From assembly GCF_015221995.1 (NCBI RefSeq), contig NZ_JADFFM010000002.1, positions 186,001-250,000 of the forward strand: a DNA stretch of 64,000 bases, written 5' to 3'. Source of the DNA: Mucilaginibacter boryungensis. Lineage in GTDB: Bacteria; Bacteroidota; Bacteroidia; Sphingobacteriales; Sphingobacteriaceae. This document shows, piece after piece, positions 43,625 through 53,326 of this stretch. Each line of letters opens with the position of its first letter. The first letter of the stretch is position 1. The translations under genes and the position numbers were made by a program. The notes below the pieces were generated by a model. It was not told the origin of the DNA. It searched no databases and saw only the letters and a program-made list of their open reading frames with translations.

Positions 43625-46426
43625 TTGAGGAGAGTATCTGCATTATATAGTTTACCACAAATTGGGTTAGTGTTTTTTGTTTTGCTGTTGGCTGGTTGCT
43701 CCCTTGAAAAAGAAAGCGGGCTTAATCGTAGCCTGCAAAACCTTACCGCGCACTACAACATTTTATTCAACGCCAACGAACTGCTGCGCCAAAAGCAGGA
43801 GATCTATGAAACATCATACGTTGATGCTTATGACGAGATACTGAGCGTTTACCAGGATACCACCGCCCACGCAAAAGCTGCGGCAGACAAGGAACTTGAT
43901 GCCGCTATTACCAAAGCAAATACCATCATCAGTGTAAAAGAACAAAGCCATTATATTGGTGATGCTTACCTGCTGCTGGGTAAGGCCAATCATTTATATG
44001 GCAATTATTTCAACTCAATTGAGTTTTTTAGATATGTAACCTTATCGTTCCCTAAACAGAAAGACCTGGTACAGGAGGCACGGGTTTGGCAGGCGCGGTC
44101 TGCTATGTATCTTAACCAAATGCCGCAGGCTAAACTGCTTATTGATTCGGCGCTGAAAAATGTTAATCCTAAAAAGAACATTACTGCCGATGTTTATGCT
44201 ATCGCCTTACAATACTATATCCACACCGGCGAATATACGAATGCTGAAAGCATGGCCAAACTGGCGGTAAAATATGCCAATAATAAAAGGCAGCGCTTGC
44301 GCTGGACCTTTATACTGGCCCAGTTGCAGGAATTAAACAACGAGCCGCAGGATGCTTATTTAAATTATAGCCATGTGGTAAAAAGCAACGCATCGTTCGA
44401 GATGGCTTTTAACGCCGACCTGAACCGCATCCGTTTAGAAGATAGCCGGGCCAACCGCAACCTTACCCGCATGGAAAGGTTAAGGCGTTTACTGCGCGAT
44501 GATAAGAACGAAGATTTCATTGATCAAATATATTACCAAATGGCGCTGCTTTACCTGGCCGATAATGATATCCCTAACGCAGTAAAAAACCTGCAGCTAT
44601 CTATTCGCAACAGCACTAAGAACCAAAACCAGAAAGGGCTCTCCTATCTGCGCCTGGCCGATATCAGCTTTAAAAACAATAACAACTATGTACAGGCGAA
44701 AAAGTATTATGACAGCACGCTAACCAACCTATCGCCTACCTACCCTAATTATACCCAGATACAAAAGAAGAGCAACAACTTGCAAATATTAGCCGATAGG
44801 CTGCAGATCATTGGTCACGAAGACACTCTACAAACGTTGGCCAAACTGGATGAAAAAGAACGCAACATCCGCATTGATGAAATGGTGACGCGCCATACTT
44901 TGCAATTGCAGGCCGCAGCCAACAGCGCAGGCCCCGATCCGTTGAACAACAGTTTCAATAATGTATCGGGCGGGCGGGCTACAGCGGCAGGGACAAGCAG
45001 CTTTTACTTTTATAATTCTGCCGCCGTTGGGCAAGGCTACGCCGATTTTAAACGGGTTTGGGGTAACCGTAAACTGGAAGATAACTGGCGGCGCAGCAAA
45101 CACATTGGCGGCGATGCTACTGCTAATTCAACCAATTTCTCTCAAAACACAGATCCCGATGCAGTGACCTCGCCTGTTCAGCAAAAAATAAATGAGGTAT
45201 CAGCCGGGAACTACCGCCAAAGTTTGATCGATAACCTTCCGCTAAATGCACAAAAGCTGGCACAGTCAAATCAGCGTATTTATAATGCCTATGTAGATAT
45301 AGCAGGCTTTTACCGCGATATTTTGGATGATAAGAAAGAAGCTATTGAATCGTACCTGTCCATCCTGTCGCGTTACCCCGACGACCCAAATAAACCTGCT
45401 ATATATTATAACCTGTACCGCTTATACAGCGAAACGGGTGATGTTGCCAAAGCCGATATCTATAAAAACCTGCTATTAAAAGATTTTTCAGGCACTGTAT
45501 ACGCAAAAATAATATTAGATCCCGATTACAGCCGCCGTATGGATGATAAGGATGCCGAATTTAACGCGCTGTACAATCAGGTGTACGATTTGTATGCTGC
45601 ACGCAAATATGCCGCTGTAGTTACTAAAGCCGACAGCTTATTACAGATATATCCTAACAACAAACTGGCCGCCCAACTGGCTTACCTGCGCACCATTGCC
45701 AACGGCCACCAGGAAAAATATGCGCCTTTTAAAGATGAGCTATTGGCCATTACCACAAAATACCCATCCGATCAGCTAATTGTACCGCTGGTTAACCAGC
45801 ACATTGTATATATCGAGGCCAATAAGGAAAAAATGAGCGCCCGCGAATTTGCATTGCTGGATAACGACCCTAACGAAGAGCCATTTGTCCCGGCAACCGT
45901 ACAGCAACAAACAATTGCCCAGGCACCGCTACAGAATAAACCGGCATTGCAAAATAAGCCGGTACAGCCGCAGGTTACGCCAGCAGTTAGCAATAATAAA
46001 CCCGTAACTGCCCCACAAGCAAACACTGCACCTTTGCCCAACCAACCGCCGGTTGTAAAAAGCATCTTCAGCCTGCGCGATAGCACTAATTATTACTTTG
46101 TGATAAATGTAGCCACGGGCACAACTAATTTATCATCGTCGCGTTTTGGTATCGGGCAATTTAACCGGGCTAATTACCAGGGCGGTACTATATCGCACCA
46201 GTTAACAAACGTGGGCAATGATAACCAGTTGATATATATCGGGCGCTTTAATAGTCTGGGTGCTGTAAAGGAATATGCACGTGCCATTATTCCTTTAATG
46301 CCCCAGATAATGAAGGTGCCGGCAGATAAATACACGTTTTTTATCATAACCAAGGAAAATCTGGATAAATTAGCCGACAAAAAAACGTTAGATAGCTATA
46401 TTGACTTCTACCAAAAAACCTATTAG
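43625..46426 (+). CDS. T9SS lipoprotein SprE/PorW
   Basis: 933 aa. A lipoprotein signal ends at LLLAGCS, and the only usable start for it is TTG 43625 (no ATG precedes the lipobox in frame). The family opening SLEKESGLNRSLQNLTAHYNILFNANE is recognisable as SLNRSLQNLTAHYNIL-like. TPR-type helices fill most of residues 60-720. A Gln/Pro/Asn-rich linker (about 760-810) leads into a C-terminal domain (YFVINVATGTTNLSSSRFGI). SprE/PorW is needed for type IX secretion and gliding. It is 3 bp upstream of the PBP1A gene. Confidence 0.88.
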   Translation: MRRVSALYSLPQIGLVFFVLLLAGCSLEKESGLNRSLQNLTAHYNILFNANELLRQKQEIYETSYVDAYDEILSVYQDTTAHAKAAADKELDAAITKANTIISVKEQSHYIGDAYLLLGKANHLYGNYFNSIEFFRYVTLSFPKQKDLVQEARVWQARSAMYLNQMPQAKLLIDSALKNVNPKKNITADVYAIALQYYIHTGEYTNAESMAKLAVKYANNKRQRLRWTFILAQLQELNNEPQDAYLNYSHVVKSNASFEMAFNADLNRIRLEDSRANRNLTRMERLRRLLRDDKNEDFIDQIYYQMALLYLADNDIPNAVKNLQLSIRNSTKNQNQKGLSYLRLADISFKNNNNYVQAKKYYDSTLTNLSPTYPNYTQIQKKSNNLQILADRLQIIGHEDTLQTLAKLDEKERNIRIDEMVTRHTLQLQAAANSAGPDPLNNSFNNVSGGRATAAGTSSFYFYNSAAVGQGYADFKRVWGNRKLEDNWRRSKHIGGDATANSTNFSQNTDPDAVTSPVQQKINEVSAGNYRQSLIDNLPLNAQKLAQSNQRIYNAYVDIAGFYRDILDDKKEAIESYLSILSRYPDDPNKPAIYYNLYRLYSETGDVAKADIYKNLLLKDFSGTVYAKIILDPDYSRRMDDKDAEFNALYNQVYDLYAARKYAAVVTKADSLLQIYPNNKLAAQLAYLRTIANGHQEKYAPFKDELLAITTKYPSDQLIVPLVNQHIVYIEANKEKMSAREFALLDNDPNEEPFVPATVQQQTIAQAPLQNKPALQNKPVQPQVTPAVSNNKPVTAPQANTAPLPNQPPVVKSIFSLRDSTNYYFVINVATGTTNLSSSRFGIGQFNRANYQGGTISHQLTNVGNDNQLIYIGRFNSLGAVKEYARAIIPLMPQIMKVPADKYTFFIITKENLDKLADKKTLDSYIDFYQKTY

Positions 46427-46429
46427 CAC

Positions 46430-48673
46430 ATGACTGTTAAGCTTACGCAACAAGATATAAAAAGATATAACCGCAATATTTGGAAGGTGGTTATTGGTGG
46501 TTTCGTTATATTAATTCTGCTTTTTGTTTCAGTGGGCATGGGCCTGTTCGGCGCACTGCCAACCTTCCGCGACCTGGAAAACCCTAAAAGCAACCAGGCC
46601 TCTGAAGTTATAGGCGATGACGGGCATACGCCGCTGGGTAGTTATTACATACAAAATCGTTCCCCGGTTACCTATAAACAATTATCGCCAAACCTGGTAA
46701 ATGCACTGGTGGCTACAGAAGATAGCCGTTTCTACAATCACTCGGGTGTCGATTTTAGCCGTATGTTCACTATTGTGCTGTATAACCTTGTGGGTAAAAA
46801 ACAAGGCGGTAGTACCATTACGCAGCAGCTGGCTTTAAATTTATTTCATGAAAGGGCGCATAATAAGTTAAAGCGCTTCGTCCAAAAAATGCAGGAATGG
46901 ATAACTGCCGTAAAGCTGGAAAGGCATTATACCAAAGACGAGATCATCACTATGTACTTTAACACGGTTGATTTTGGCGCTTATAATACCTATGGTATCA
47001 AATCTGCGGCGCAAACTTACTTCAGTACTACACCTGATAAACTAACACCCGACCAGGCAGCCGTACTTGTTGCTATGGTAAACGGCCCCGGCTTATATTC
47101 ACCTATCCGCCACCCCGATAATGCTTTGCACCGCCGCAATTTTGTATTGGCCCGTATGGCAACCGAGGGGTTTTTAACCGAAGGCCAGGTACAGGAATAC
47201 CAGGCAAAACCTTTAGGCCTGAAATTCCACAGGATAGACCATAACGAGGGTATTGCGCCGTATTTCAGGGCATCTATTAAAAAAGATATTCAAAAAATCC
47301 TGGCCGATGGCGGGTTCACCAAATCGGATGGCACACCTTACGATCTTGACCGTGACGGCTTAAAAATTTATACTACCATTAACCCGCAAATGCAGCAGTA
47401 TGCAGAAGAAGCGCAAGCTAAATACATGCGCGACCTGCAGGGTCAGTTTAACGGTCAGTGGAAAGGGGTGAACTTATATAAAAGTATACCCACTTTCAAA
47501 TCACTGTTAGACCGTGGAATGAAATTATCGGACAGATATAAATCGCTGAAACTGCAAAACATGAGCGACGACGAGATACAGGAGAACTTTAATACACCTG
47601 ATACCTTGGAGCTGTTTACCTGGAAAGGAAAGATCGATACGGTAATGAAGCCTATCGATTCTATTGTGTATAATAAATTATTACTGCGCAACGCCATGAT
47701 GAGCATGGACCCAACTACCGGTTATATTAAAGCCTGGGTAGGCGGCATCAACTTCGAGCATTTTAAGTACGACCAGGTGGTACAGGGTGCAAGGCAGGTG
47801 GGTTCAACAGCTAAACCTTTTACCTATGCGGTTGCTATAGAGCAAGCGGGTTATTCGCCGTGCATGCAAATTAACAATGTGCCCGATACTATTTATTATG
47901 ATGGCACAGCATGGTGCCCGCGTTCAAGTCCCAGTGAGACCGTACCGGGAATGATCACTTTGCGTACAGCACTTGCACGGTCGCAAAACTGGGTTACCGC
48001 ACACGTAATGAAAGATGTTACACCGATACCTGTAATGCAATTAATAAAAAAAGCAGGTATTACTACAAATGTACCGCCTTATCCTTCCATTTGCCTGGGG
48101 ACATTTGATGCCAGTATTTTTGACATGACCGGGGCTTATGGCATATTTGCAAACCAGGGTATATGGACACAGCCAACCTATTTGTTACGGATTGAAGATA
48201 AAAATGGCAATATACTATATACCCATCATACCGGTGTAAAACAGGTACTGAACCCACAGACCGCCTATGTAATGACCTATATGTTAAAAGGCGTTATACA
48301 GGAAGGAACGGGCACACGCCTCACCTGGAAGTATGGTTTAACTAACCCCATCGGCGGTAAAACGGGTACCACCAACGATAACTCCGACGGTTGGTTTATC
48401 GGTATCACCCCGCAACTGGTTACCGGTGTATGGACAGGGTGCGAAGATAGGGATATCCACTTCCGGAGCACCCGTATGGGTGAAGGCGCCAACTCGGCAT
48501 TACCTATATTTGCATTGTATATGCAAAAGGTATATGCGAACCCGGCGCTGGGCATTAAAAAGAACGTTGACTTTGTGAAACCTGAAAATGTAGATATTGT
48601 GACCGACTGCAGTGTGTATAACCAGCAGCAGCAAACCTCGCCTGCCGCACCAGATAAGAAATTAGGGTTCTAA
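46430..48673 (+). CDS. Bifunctional penicillin-binding protein 1A
   Basis: 747 aa. One N-terminal membrane helix (residues 18-42). The GT51 glycosyltransferase domain has catalytic E97 in ATEDSRFYNHSGVDF and GGSTITQQLALNLF at 127-140. The transpeptidase has SxxK in GSTAKPFTYA (about 460), SxN in ARSQNWVT and KTG in GGKTGTTNDNSDGWF. It polymerises and cross-links peptidoglycan. The start lies 3 bp after the sprE stop, so the two are probably one operon. Confidence 0.93.
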   Translation: MTVKLTQQDIKRYNRNIWKVVIGGFVILILLFVSVGMGLFGALPTFRDLENPKSNQASEVIGDDGHTPLGSYYIQNRSPVTYKQLSPNLVNALVATEDSRFYNHSGVDFSRMFTIVLYNLVGKKQGGSTITQQLALNLFHERAHNKLKRFVQKMQEWITAVKLERHYTKDEIITMYFNTVDFGAYNTYGIKSAAQTYFSTTPDKLTPDQAAVLVAMVNGPGLYSPIRHPDNALHRRNFVLARMATEGFLTEGQVQEYQAKPLGLKFHRIDHNEGIAPYFRASIKKDIQKILADGGFTKSDGTPYDLDRDGLKIYTTINPQMQQYAEEAQAKYMRDLQGQFNGQWKGVNLYKSIPTFKSLLDRGMKLSDRYKSLKLQNMSDDEIQENFNTPDTLELFTWKGKIDTVMKPIDSIVYNKLLLRNAMMSMDPTTGYIKAWVGGINFEHFKYDQVVQGARQVGSTAKPFTYAVAIEQAGYSPCMQINNVPDTIYYDGTAWCPRSSPSETVPGMITLRTALARSQNWVTAHVMKDVTPIPVMQLIKKAGITTNVPPYPSICLGTFDASIFDMTGAYGIFANQGIWTQPTYLLRIEDKNGNILYTHHTGVKQVLNPQTAYVMTYMLKGVIQEGTGTRLTWKYGLTNPIGGKTGTTNDNSDGWFIGITPQLVTGVWTGCEDRDIHFRSTRMGEGANSALPIFALYMQKVYANPALGIKKNVDFVKPENVDIVTDCSVYNQQQQTSPAAPDKKLGF

Positions 48674-48674
48674 A

Positions 48675-48780
48675 AGTCATTAGTCATTTCGCTTTGCTGT
48701 CATTAGTCATTTGGTCTTATCTAACTCAAACTAATGAACAATGATTTGACTAATGACCAATGACTAAATGACCAATGACA
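48675..48780. repeat. GTCATT/AATGAC word array ending on the uvrC start
   Basis: The left words AGTCATT occur in tandem at 48675 and again as GTCATTAGTCATTT at 48699. The right words TAATGAC, CAATGAC, TAAATGAC and CAATGAC face them. The period is 7 bases with occasional 8. The uvrC ATG (48775) is bases 3-5 of the final CAATGAC. Confidence 0.8.
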
Positions 48781-50580
48781 TTTGATTACAGGGAAGCTTT
48801 AAAGAAAATACCGCATAAACCGGGCGTTTACCAATACTGGGACAGCAATAACGAGCTGATGTATATTGGTAAGGCTAAAGACCTGCGTAACCGGGTAGCC
48901 TCCTATTTTAATAAAGACATTCAGCATAACGGCAAAACCCGCATGCTGGTATCTAAAATACGTAATATTACCTTCACGCTGGTTGATACCGAGATTGATG
49001 CCTGGTTGCTGGAAAACAGCCTGATCAAAAAACATCAGCCGCGATATAACATCAACCTAAAGGATGATAAAACATACCCGTGGATCATTATTAAAAACGA
49101 GAATTTTCCGCGCATATTCTGGACACGCAAGATCATCCGCGATGGCTCTAAGTACCTGGGGCCCTACGGCTCGGTAGGTATGATGCACACCATCCTCAAC
49201 CTTATACGCGAAACCTACCCCCTGCGCACATGCAACCTGCCGTTAACCCGGCAAAATATTGATGCAGGGAAATTTAAGGTGTGTTTGGAATATCAATTGG
49301 GCAATTGCAAGGGCCCTTGCCAAAACTACCAGTCGGAAGATGATTATAACCATAACCTCGAGGAGATCATTAACATCCTTAATGGTAAAACCGGCGCGGT
49401 AGTACGTAATTTAAAAAGCGAGATAGAAGCCGCGGTGGCAAATCTTGATTTTGAAACTGCACACCGTTTAAAACGCAAGTTTGATGTGTTGGAGAACTAC
49501 CAAAGTAAATCAACGGTAGTTAATTCATCTATTACCGATGTTGATGTATTCAGCATCGCTTCTGAAGAAAAGTACGCCTTTGTAAACTTCCTGAAGGTAA
49601 TGAATGGTACCATTACCCAAACCCAAACTATCGAGCTTAAAAAGAAACTGGATGAAAGTGACGAGGAACTTCTTAGCTTCGCGATCACTGAATTCAGGAC
49701 ACGCTTTAACAGCCACTCGCGCGAGATAGTTGTACCGTTTGAAATAGAACTGGATGACCCATCCATCAGGTTTACGGTGCCGAAGCTTGGCGAGAAAAAG
49801 AAGTTGTTAGATCTATCGCAAAAGAATGTCATCTTCTTTAAAACCGAGCGGATAGACCAATACGAAAAACTAAACCCCGACGTGCGCATTGACCGCCTGC
49901 TTACGCAGATGATGAAAGATTTGCGCATGAACCAATTACCGCGGCATATTGAATGTTTTGATAATTCAAACTTCCAGGGCAAGTACCCGGTTTCGGCTAT
50001 TGTGGTTTTCAAAAATGCTAAACCATCTAAAAAAGATTATCGCTTTTTTAATGTTAAAACAGTAGAGGGTCCTAACGATTTTGCCACCATGGAAGAGGCC
50101 GTTTTCCGCCGCTACAGGCGCATGCTGGACGAAGGTACGGAACTGCCCCAACTGATCATTATCGACGGTGGTAAGGGCCAGCTATCATCGGCATTAAAAA
50201 GTTTAAAATTGCTTGGGATAGAAACGCAGGTAACTGTTATAGGTATTGCCAAACGCCTGGAAGAACTTTTTTACCCCGGCGATCAATACCCTATGTACCT
50301 GGATAAGAAATCGGAAACGCTGAAGATCATTCAGCAACTACGCGATGAAGCCCACCGTTTTGGTATTACCGCCCACCGCAAAAAACGTGATAAAGGCACG
50401 CTGGTTACCGAATTGCATATTATCCCTGGCATTGGCAAAGCAACTGCTGATAAACTGTTAAAGTATTTCAAATCGGTTAAAAAGATAAAAGAAGCTACCG
50501 AAGAGGAACTGCTGGAAATGGTGAATTTAAAACAGGCTAAAGCAATTAAAGCTTATTTTGCGCAGGCGCAAGCTCAATGA
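48775..50580 (+). CDS. uvrC: Excinuclease ABC subunit C
   Basis: 601 aa. The N-terminal GIY-YIG nuclease domain (PGVYQYWDSNNELMYIGKAK, then R in DLRNRVASYF) makes the 3' incision. The Cys cluster CLEYQLGNCKGPCQNY is followed by a UVR motif (about 205-240). The UvrC RNase H-like domain has IECFDNSNFQG and IIDGGKGQLSSAL. A helix-hairpin-helix pair lies at the end (IPGIGKATADKLLKYF). It acts in nucleotide excision repair. The start codon is taken from a repeat word. Confidence 0.96.
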   Translation: MTFDYREALKKIPHKPGVYQYWDSNNELMYIGKAKDLRNRVASYFNKDIQHNGKTRMLVSKIRNITFTLVDTEIDAWLLENSLIKKHQPRYNINLKDDKTYPWIIIKNENFPRIFWTRKIIRDGSKYLGPYGSVGMMHTILNLIRETYPLRTCNLPLTRQNIDAGKFKVCLEYQLGNCKGPCQNYQSEDDYNHNLEEIINILNGKTGAVVRNLKSEIEAAVANLDFETAHRLKRKFDVLENYQSKSTVVNSSITDVDVFSIASEEKYAFVNFLKVMNGTITQTQTIELKKKLDESDEELLSFAITEFRTRFNSHSREIVVPFEIELDDPSIRFTVPKLGEKKKLLDLSQKNVIFFKTERIDQYEKLNPDVRIDRLLTQMMKDLRMNQLPRHIECFDNSNFQGKYPVSAIVVFKNAKPSKKDYRFFNVKTVEGPNDFATMEEAVFRRYRRMLDEGTELPQLIIIDGGKGQLSSALKSLKLLGIETQVTVIGIAKRLEELFYPGDQYPMYLDKKSETLKIIQQLRDEAHRFGITAHRKKRDKGTLVTELHIIPGIGKATADKLLKYFKSVKKIKEATEEELLEMVNLKQAKAIKAYFAQAQAQ

Positions 50581-50602
50581 CAGAAAAACAAGCCTAATTT
50601 TT

Positions 50603-50688
50603 TGTCATTTCGAACGAGGTACGAGGAGAAATCTTATACGGAATACTTGTCATTCGTATAAGATTTCTCCCTCTGGTTCGAAATGACA
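50603..50688. repeat. GTCATTTCGA-type palindromic element
   Basis: The outer arms are TGTCATTTCGAA and TTCGAAATGACA, and the inner arms GGAGAAATCTTATACG and CGTATAAGATTTCTCC. The inner arms match over 16 bases, the best of the three copies. It lies between convergent uvrC and gldN. Confidence 0.85.
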
Positions 50689-50699
50689 TTAAGTAAAAT

Positions 50700-50733
50700 G
50701 AAGAAGCCCCATGATACATCATGGGGCTTCTTC
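50700..50733. terminator. Bidirectional hairpin between uvrC and gldN
   Basis: The arms 50700-50715 and 50718-50733 are 16-base exact inverted repeats (GAAGAAGCCCCATGAT) with a 2-base spacer. A T-rich stretch (CATTTTACTT) follows on the gldN strand. It is probably the end of the gldKLMN message and may also end uvrC. Confidence 0.8.
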
Positions 50734-50740
50734 TATCGGG

Positions 50741-50773
50741 CTAATCTCTATTAACCAATCTCTAATCACTAAC
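50741..50773. repeat. 7-bp word array abutting the gldN stop codon
   Basis: CTAATCT, CTATTAA, CCAATCT, CTAATCA and CTAACT follow on a 7-base step. These are the same words as in the right arm of 4981-5144, with no facing block here. It ends at the base before the gldN stop. Confidence 0.7.
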
Positions 50774-51751
50774 TTAATATTGCCACAAATCAAGTTCCCA
50801 ATCCATCAGGGATTTCTTTATGCGTTGCGATTCATACAAACGATCTATCCCTTGCGCATAATCCTTAATACGTTCGTCTTTATTGTTAGATTGTTTAACA
50901 ACATAGGCAGTAAACAGGCGTTTCATAAACACGTCGTCATAGCTTAATCCCGTGGCATCGTTATCGCGGTTAATCGCTTCTTTGGTAGCCAGCACCTGTC
51001 GTGCTTCAGGGAAATAGATCCAAAAGGCAGGTTGCAGGTCGGCATCAATGCCGGCGGCAACTTTTGGCTTGATCAGCGGGGCGATACCGATAATGCGTAC
51101 CTCGTAAACCGAACGCTGTTTATCAAACATCCAATCCTCTTTAATACGGTATCTAACAATACTATCCGGGTTAAACTCACCAGCTACCCGTGCGGTACTG
51201 ATAACATTTCCCGCGGTATCTACTTTACTTACTAATGAACTATCGGCCAGTTTGGTTTTTGCTTCACCGGGTTTTAATGGTTTCGAAAAAGCATCGCCAT
51301 CCGGGTCATCTTTGCTTGGGATAGGATCATAAGCGGTTAACTCACCAGCGTCGATAGCGCTCATTAAAATATCAATCAGGCGTGATTTTGGCGACGCCAT
51401 GTAGGTATTTGCTTTTTCCCGCAGGTCAAACTCTTCCCAAACACGTTTTTGGAATACGATGTCGGCTTCACGTAATGGCGCATATGGGGTTACCTTAGCA
51501 GCCAGGATATTGGTTTTTTTGAAGTAACCATCCAGCGGGCGGTCAAAAGGTTTTGCCGGTAACGCTGCCTGTTTTTTAGTGGTATCTGTTACCGATGGCT
51601 GTTGCACTGGTGGTGTATTAACCGGTGTGGCCGCCGGTTTTTTAACAGCTCCATTTTTAGTGCCCGCGCCTTTTTTAGCCGCAGTACGCCTTTGTGCAAA
51701 TGCTGTAACGCTAAGTGTACAAAGCAAAATAATTAAAAGTTTCGTTTTCAT
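50774..51751 (-). CDS. gldN: Gliding motility / T9SS protein GldN
   Basis: 325 aa with a signal peptide (MKTKLLIILLCTLSVTAFAQ) and an Ala/Pro/Thr-rich linker (20-65). The conserved core carries READIVFQKRVWEEFDLREK, IKEDWMFDKQRSVYEVRIIG and FWIYFPEARQVLATKEA. GldN (PorN) forms the periplasmic ring-associated part of the T9SS with GldK. It is last in gldK-L-M-N, 7 bp after gldM. Confidence 0.95.
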   Translation of the reverse strand: MKTKLLIILLCTLSVTAFAQRRTAAKKGAGTKNGAVKKPAATPVNTPPVQQPSVTDTTKKQAALPAKPFDRPLDGYFKKTNILAAKVTPYAPLREADIVFQKRVWEEFDLREKANTYMASPKSRLIDILMSAIDAGELTAYDPIPSKDDPDGDAFSKPLKPGEAKTKLADSSLVSKVDTAGNVISTARVAGEFNPDSIVRYRIKEDWMFDKQRSVYEVRIIGIAPLIKPKVAAGIDADLQPAFWIYFPEARQVLATKEAINRDNDATGLSYDDVFMKRLFTAYVVKQSNNKDERIKDYAQGIDRLYESQRIKKSLMDWELDLWQY

Positions 51752-51758
51752 ATACCTC

Positions 51759-53279
51759 TTAATTAACTGAGAATACTATAGGGTCAATTTCCTGCTGCAC
51801 ACCGTCGGGGCCAACAGCTGTAATATCTCTGAATACTACTGTCGATCCCGGGGTTATGGTGTTTAAGGCTGAATGCATTTCACCACTCAGTACATTACCC
51901 GAAGCTGTTTTTATAATTACATCCTGGCGTGGCTTGGCAACTACCAATGTAAAATGTGTAACATTAAATTTGGCGTCAAAATCAAACCCGTCCAGTCTGG
52001 CAAATATTCTGTCCTGTGCTTTCAGGTTAGCTGCACTGGTGCTACCGCTGGTTTTGCCGGCAAATACTGCTTTAGGTGGTGGTATACGTTTAGTACGGAA
52101 CATAGCTGTACCTAACACCATTCCCTTATCGCCTGTAACCGTAACTTTAGATGTACCTATAGACCTTACTTTTACTATATAATGACCGGCCGAACCAGAT
52201 ATCTCGCCGCCCTCAATATTTACGCGGATGCTTTCTTTTGGTACACCTGGTGCAGATACTGATACCGGGTTAGGTACACCAATATAAAATACATTCATTT
52301 TATCGGGCGATACTACAGCCGATGGGCGCGATACCGTGTAAGTAGTTGTAAAAGGATAATTCTTATTAGGACCATCAACCTGTTTAACACTTAAATTACC
52401 TGTTATGGTATGCACACCTTCGCCACTGGCAATAGTTGTAAAAGTACCTACACCACCGCTTGTTGGCACAGATGCCCCACCCACAGTTATCGTTGGGTTC
52501 GAGTGCGAATCGTAAGCTGTTAAATATATTTTAGCAGTATAAGGCTGACCTTGTATAATATAACTGCTTGGCGCAGCTACAACAGGTACAAATTCATTTA
52601 AAGTAATTTGTGCCTGATCTATTTTACCTAAGATCTTTTTTACCACCTCGTTTTCCGCATTTTTATTGTCCGCTTGTATTTTAGCAAGTGTGGTTAAGGT
52701 AGCCCCTAACGGAATACCATCGCCAAAATAAGCTTCCTGCCATGTTTTGGTGGGTGTGCCTTTCCTTTGTACAGGTTCAGTTATATTCAATGAAAAGTTT
52801 GCTACTTTCTGATCTTTTGGGTCTAACAGCTTAATAAGCTTACTTCTTGTTTCTAATATCTTATCCCGTAGTACATCAGCTTTTTTATTGGTTATCATAA
52901 TACGCGGAGAGATATCAAGGTTATCCCTGGCATCAACATCACCAATCTCGGGATTAAACCCGCCGCCTGCTGCAGTTAGCTCTGCTTTTAGCTTTTCAAT
53001 ATATGTGTTTAGTTCGGCAGCGGTTTTGCTTGCCGCTTCAGCCCTTGTTAACAGCATCCGGGCTTTTTCGGGTTGCTCTTTAAGTTTAGTAGCCTTAAAA
53101 GCGGCATAGGTGCTCTCTAAACTGGTGCTTACGTTGTTTGTAGACTGATTTAAACTATTAGTTATATTTCTAAATGAATCAAGTAAACTATCCGGTACGT
53201 TTAACGCAATTAAGCCTAAAAGTACCAGGTATAGGATACCGATCATTCGTTGTCTTGGGGTTTCTTTACCTCCGGCCAT
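51759..53279 (-). CDS. gldM: Gliding motility / T9SS protein GldM
   Basis: 506 aa. The N-terminus MAGGKETPRQRMIGILYLVL and a single membrane helix (about 14-32) lead into a long periplasmic part: a helical domain to about 220, then several beta domains. The ending PDGVQQEIDPIVFSVN is typical. With GldL it makes the inner-membrane motor whose periplasmic shaft reaches GldK/N. It is 47 bp after gldL. Confidence 0.96.
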   Translation of the reverse strand: MAGGKETPRQRMIGILYLVLLGLIALNVPDSLLDSFRNITNSLNQSTNNVSTSLESTYAAFKATKLKEQPEKARMLLTRAEAASKTAAELNTYIEKLKAELTAAGGGFNPEIGDVDARDNLDISPRIMITNKKADVLRDKILETRSKLIKLLDPKDQKVANFSLNITEPVQRKGTPTKTWQEAYFGDGIPLGATLTTLAKIQADNKNAENEVVKKILGKIDQAQITLNEFVPVVAAPSSYIIQGQPYTAKIYLTAYDSHSNPTITVGGASVPTSGGVGTFTTIASGEGVHTITGNLSVKQVDGPNKNYPFTTTYTVSRPSAVVSPDKMNVFYIGVPNPVSVSAPGVPKESIRVNIEGGEISGSAGHYIVKVRSIGTSKVTVTGDKGMVLGTAMFRTKRIPPPKAVFAGKTSGSTSAANLKAQDRIFARLDGFDFDAKFNVTHFTLVVAKPRQDVIIKTASGNVLSGEMHSALNTITPGSTVVFRDITAVGPDGVQQEIDPIVFSVN

Positions 53280-53326
53280 CTGCTATAAAATTTCTTTTTT
53301 CTAAATTATTTATCGAAAAACTAATA

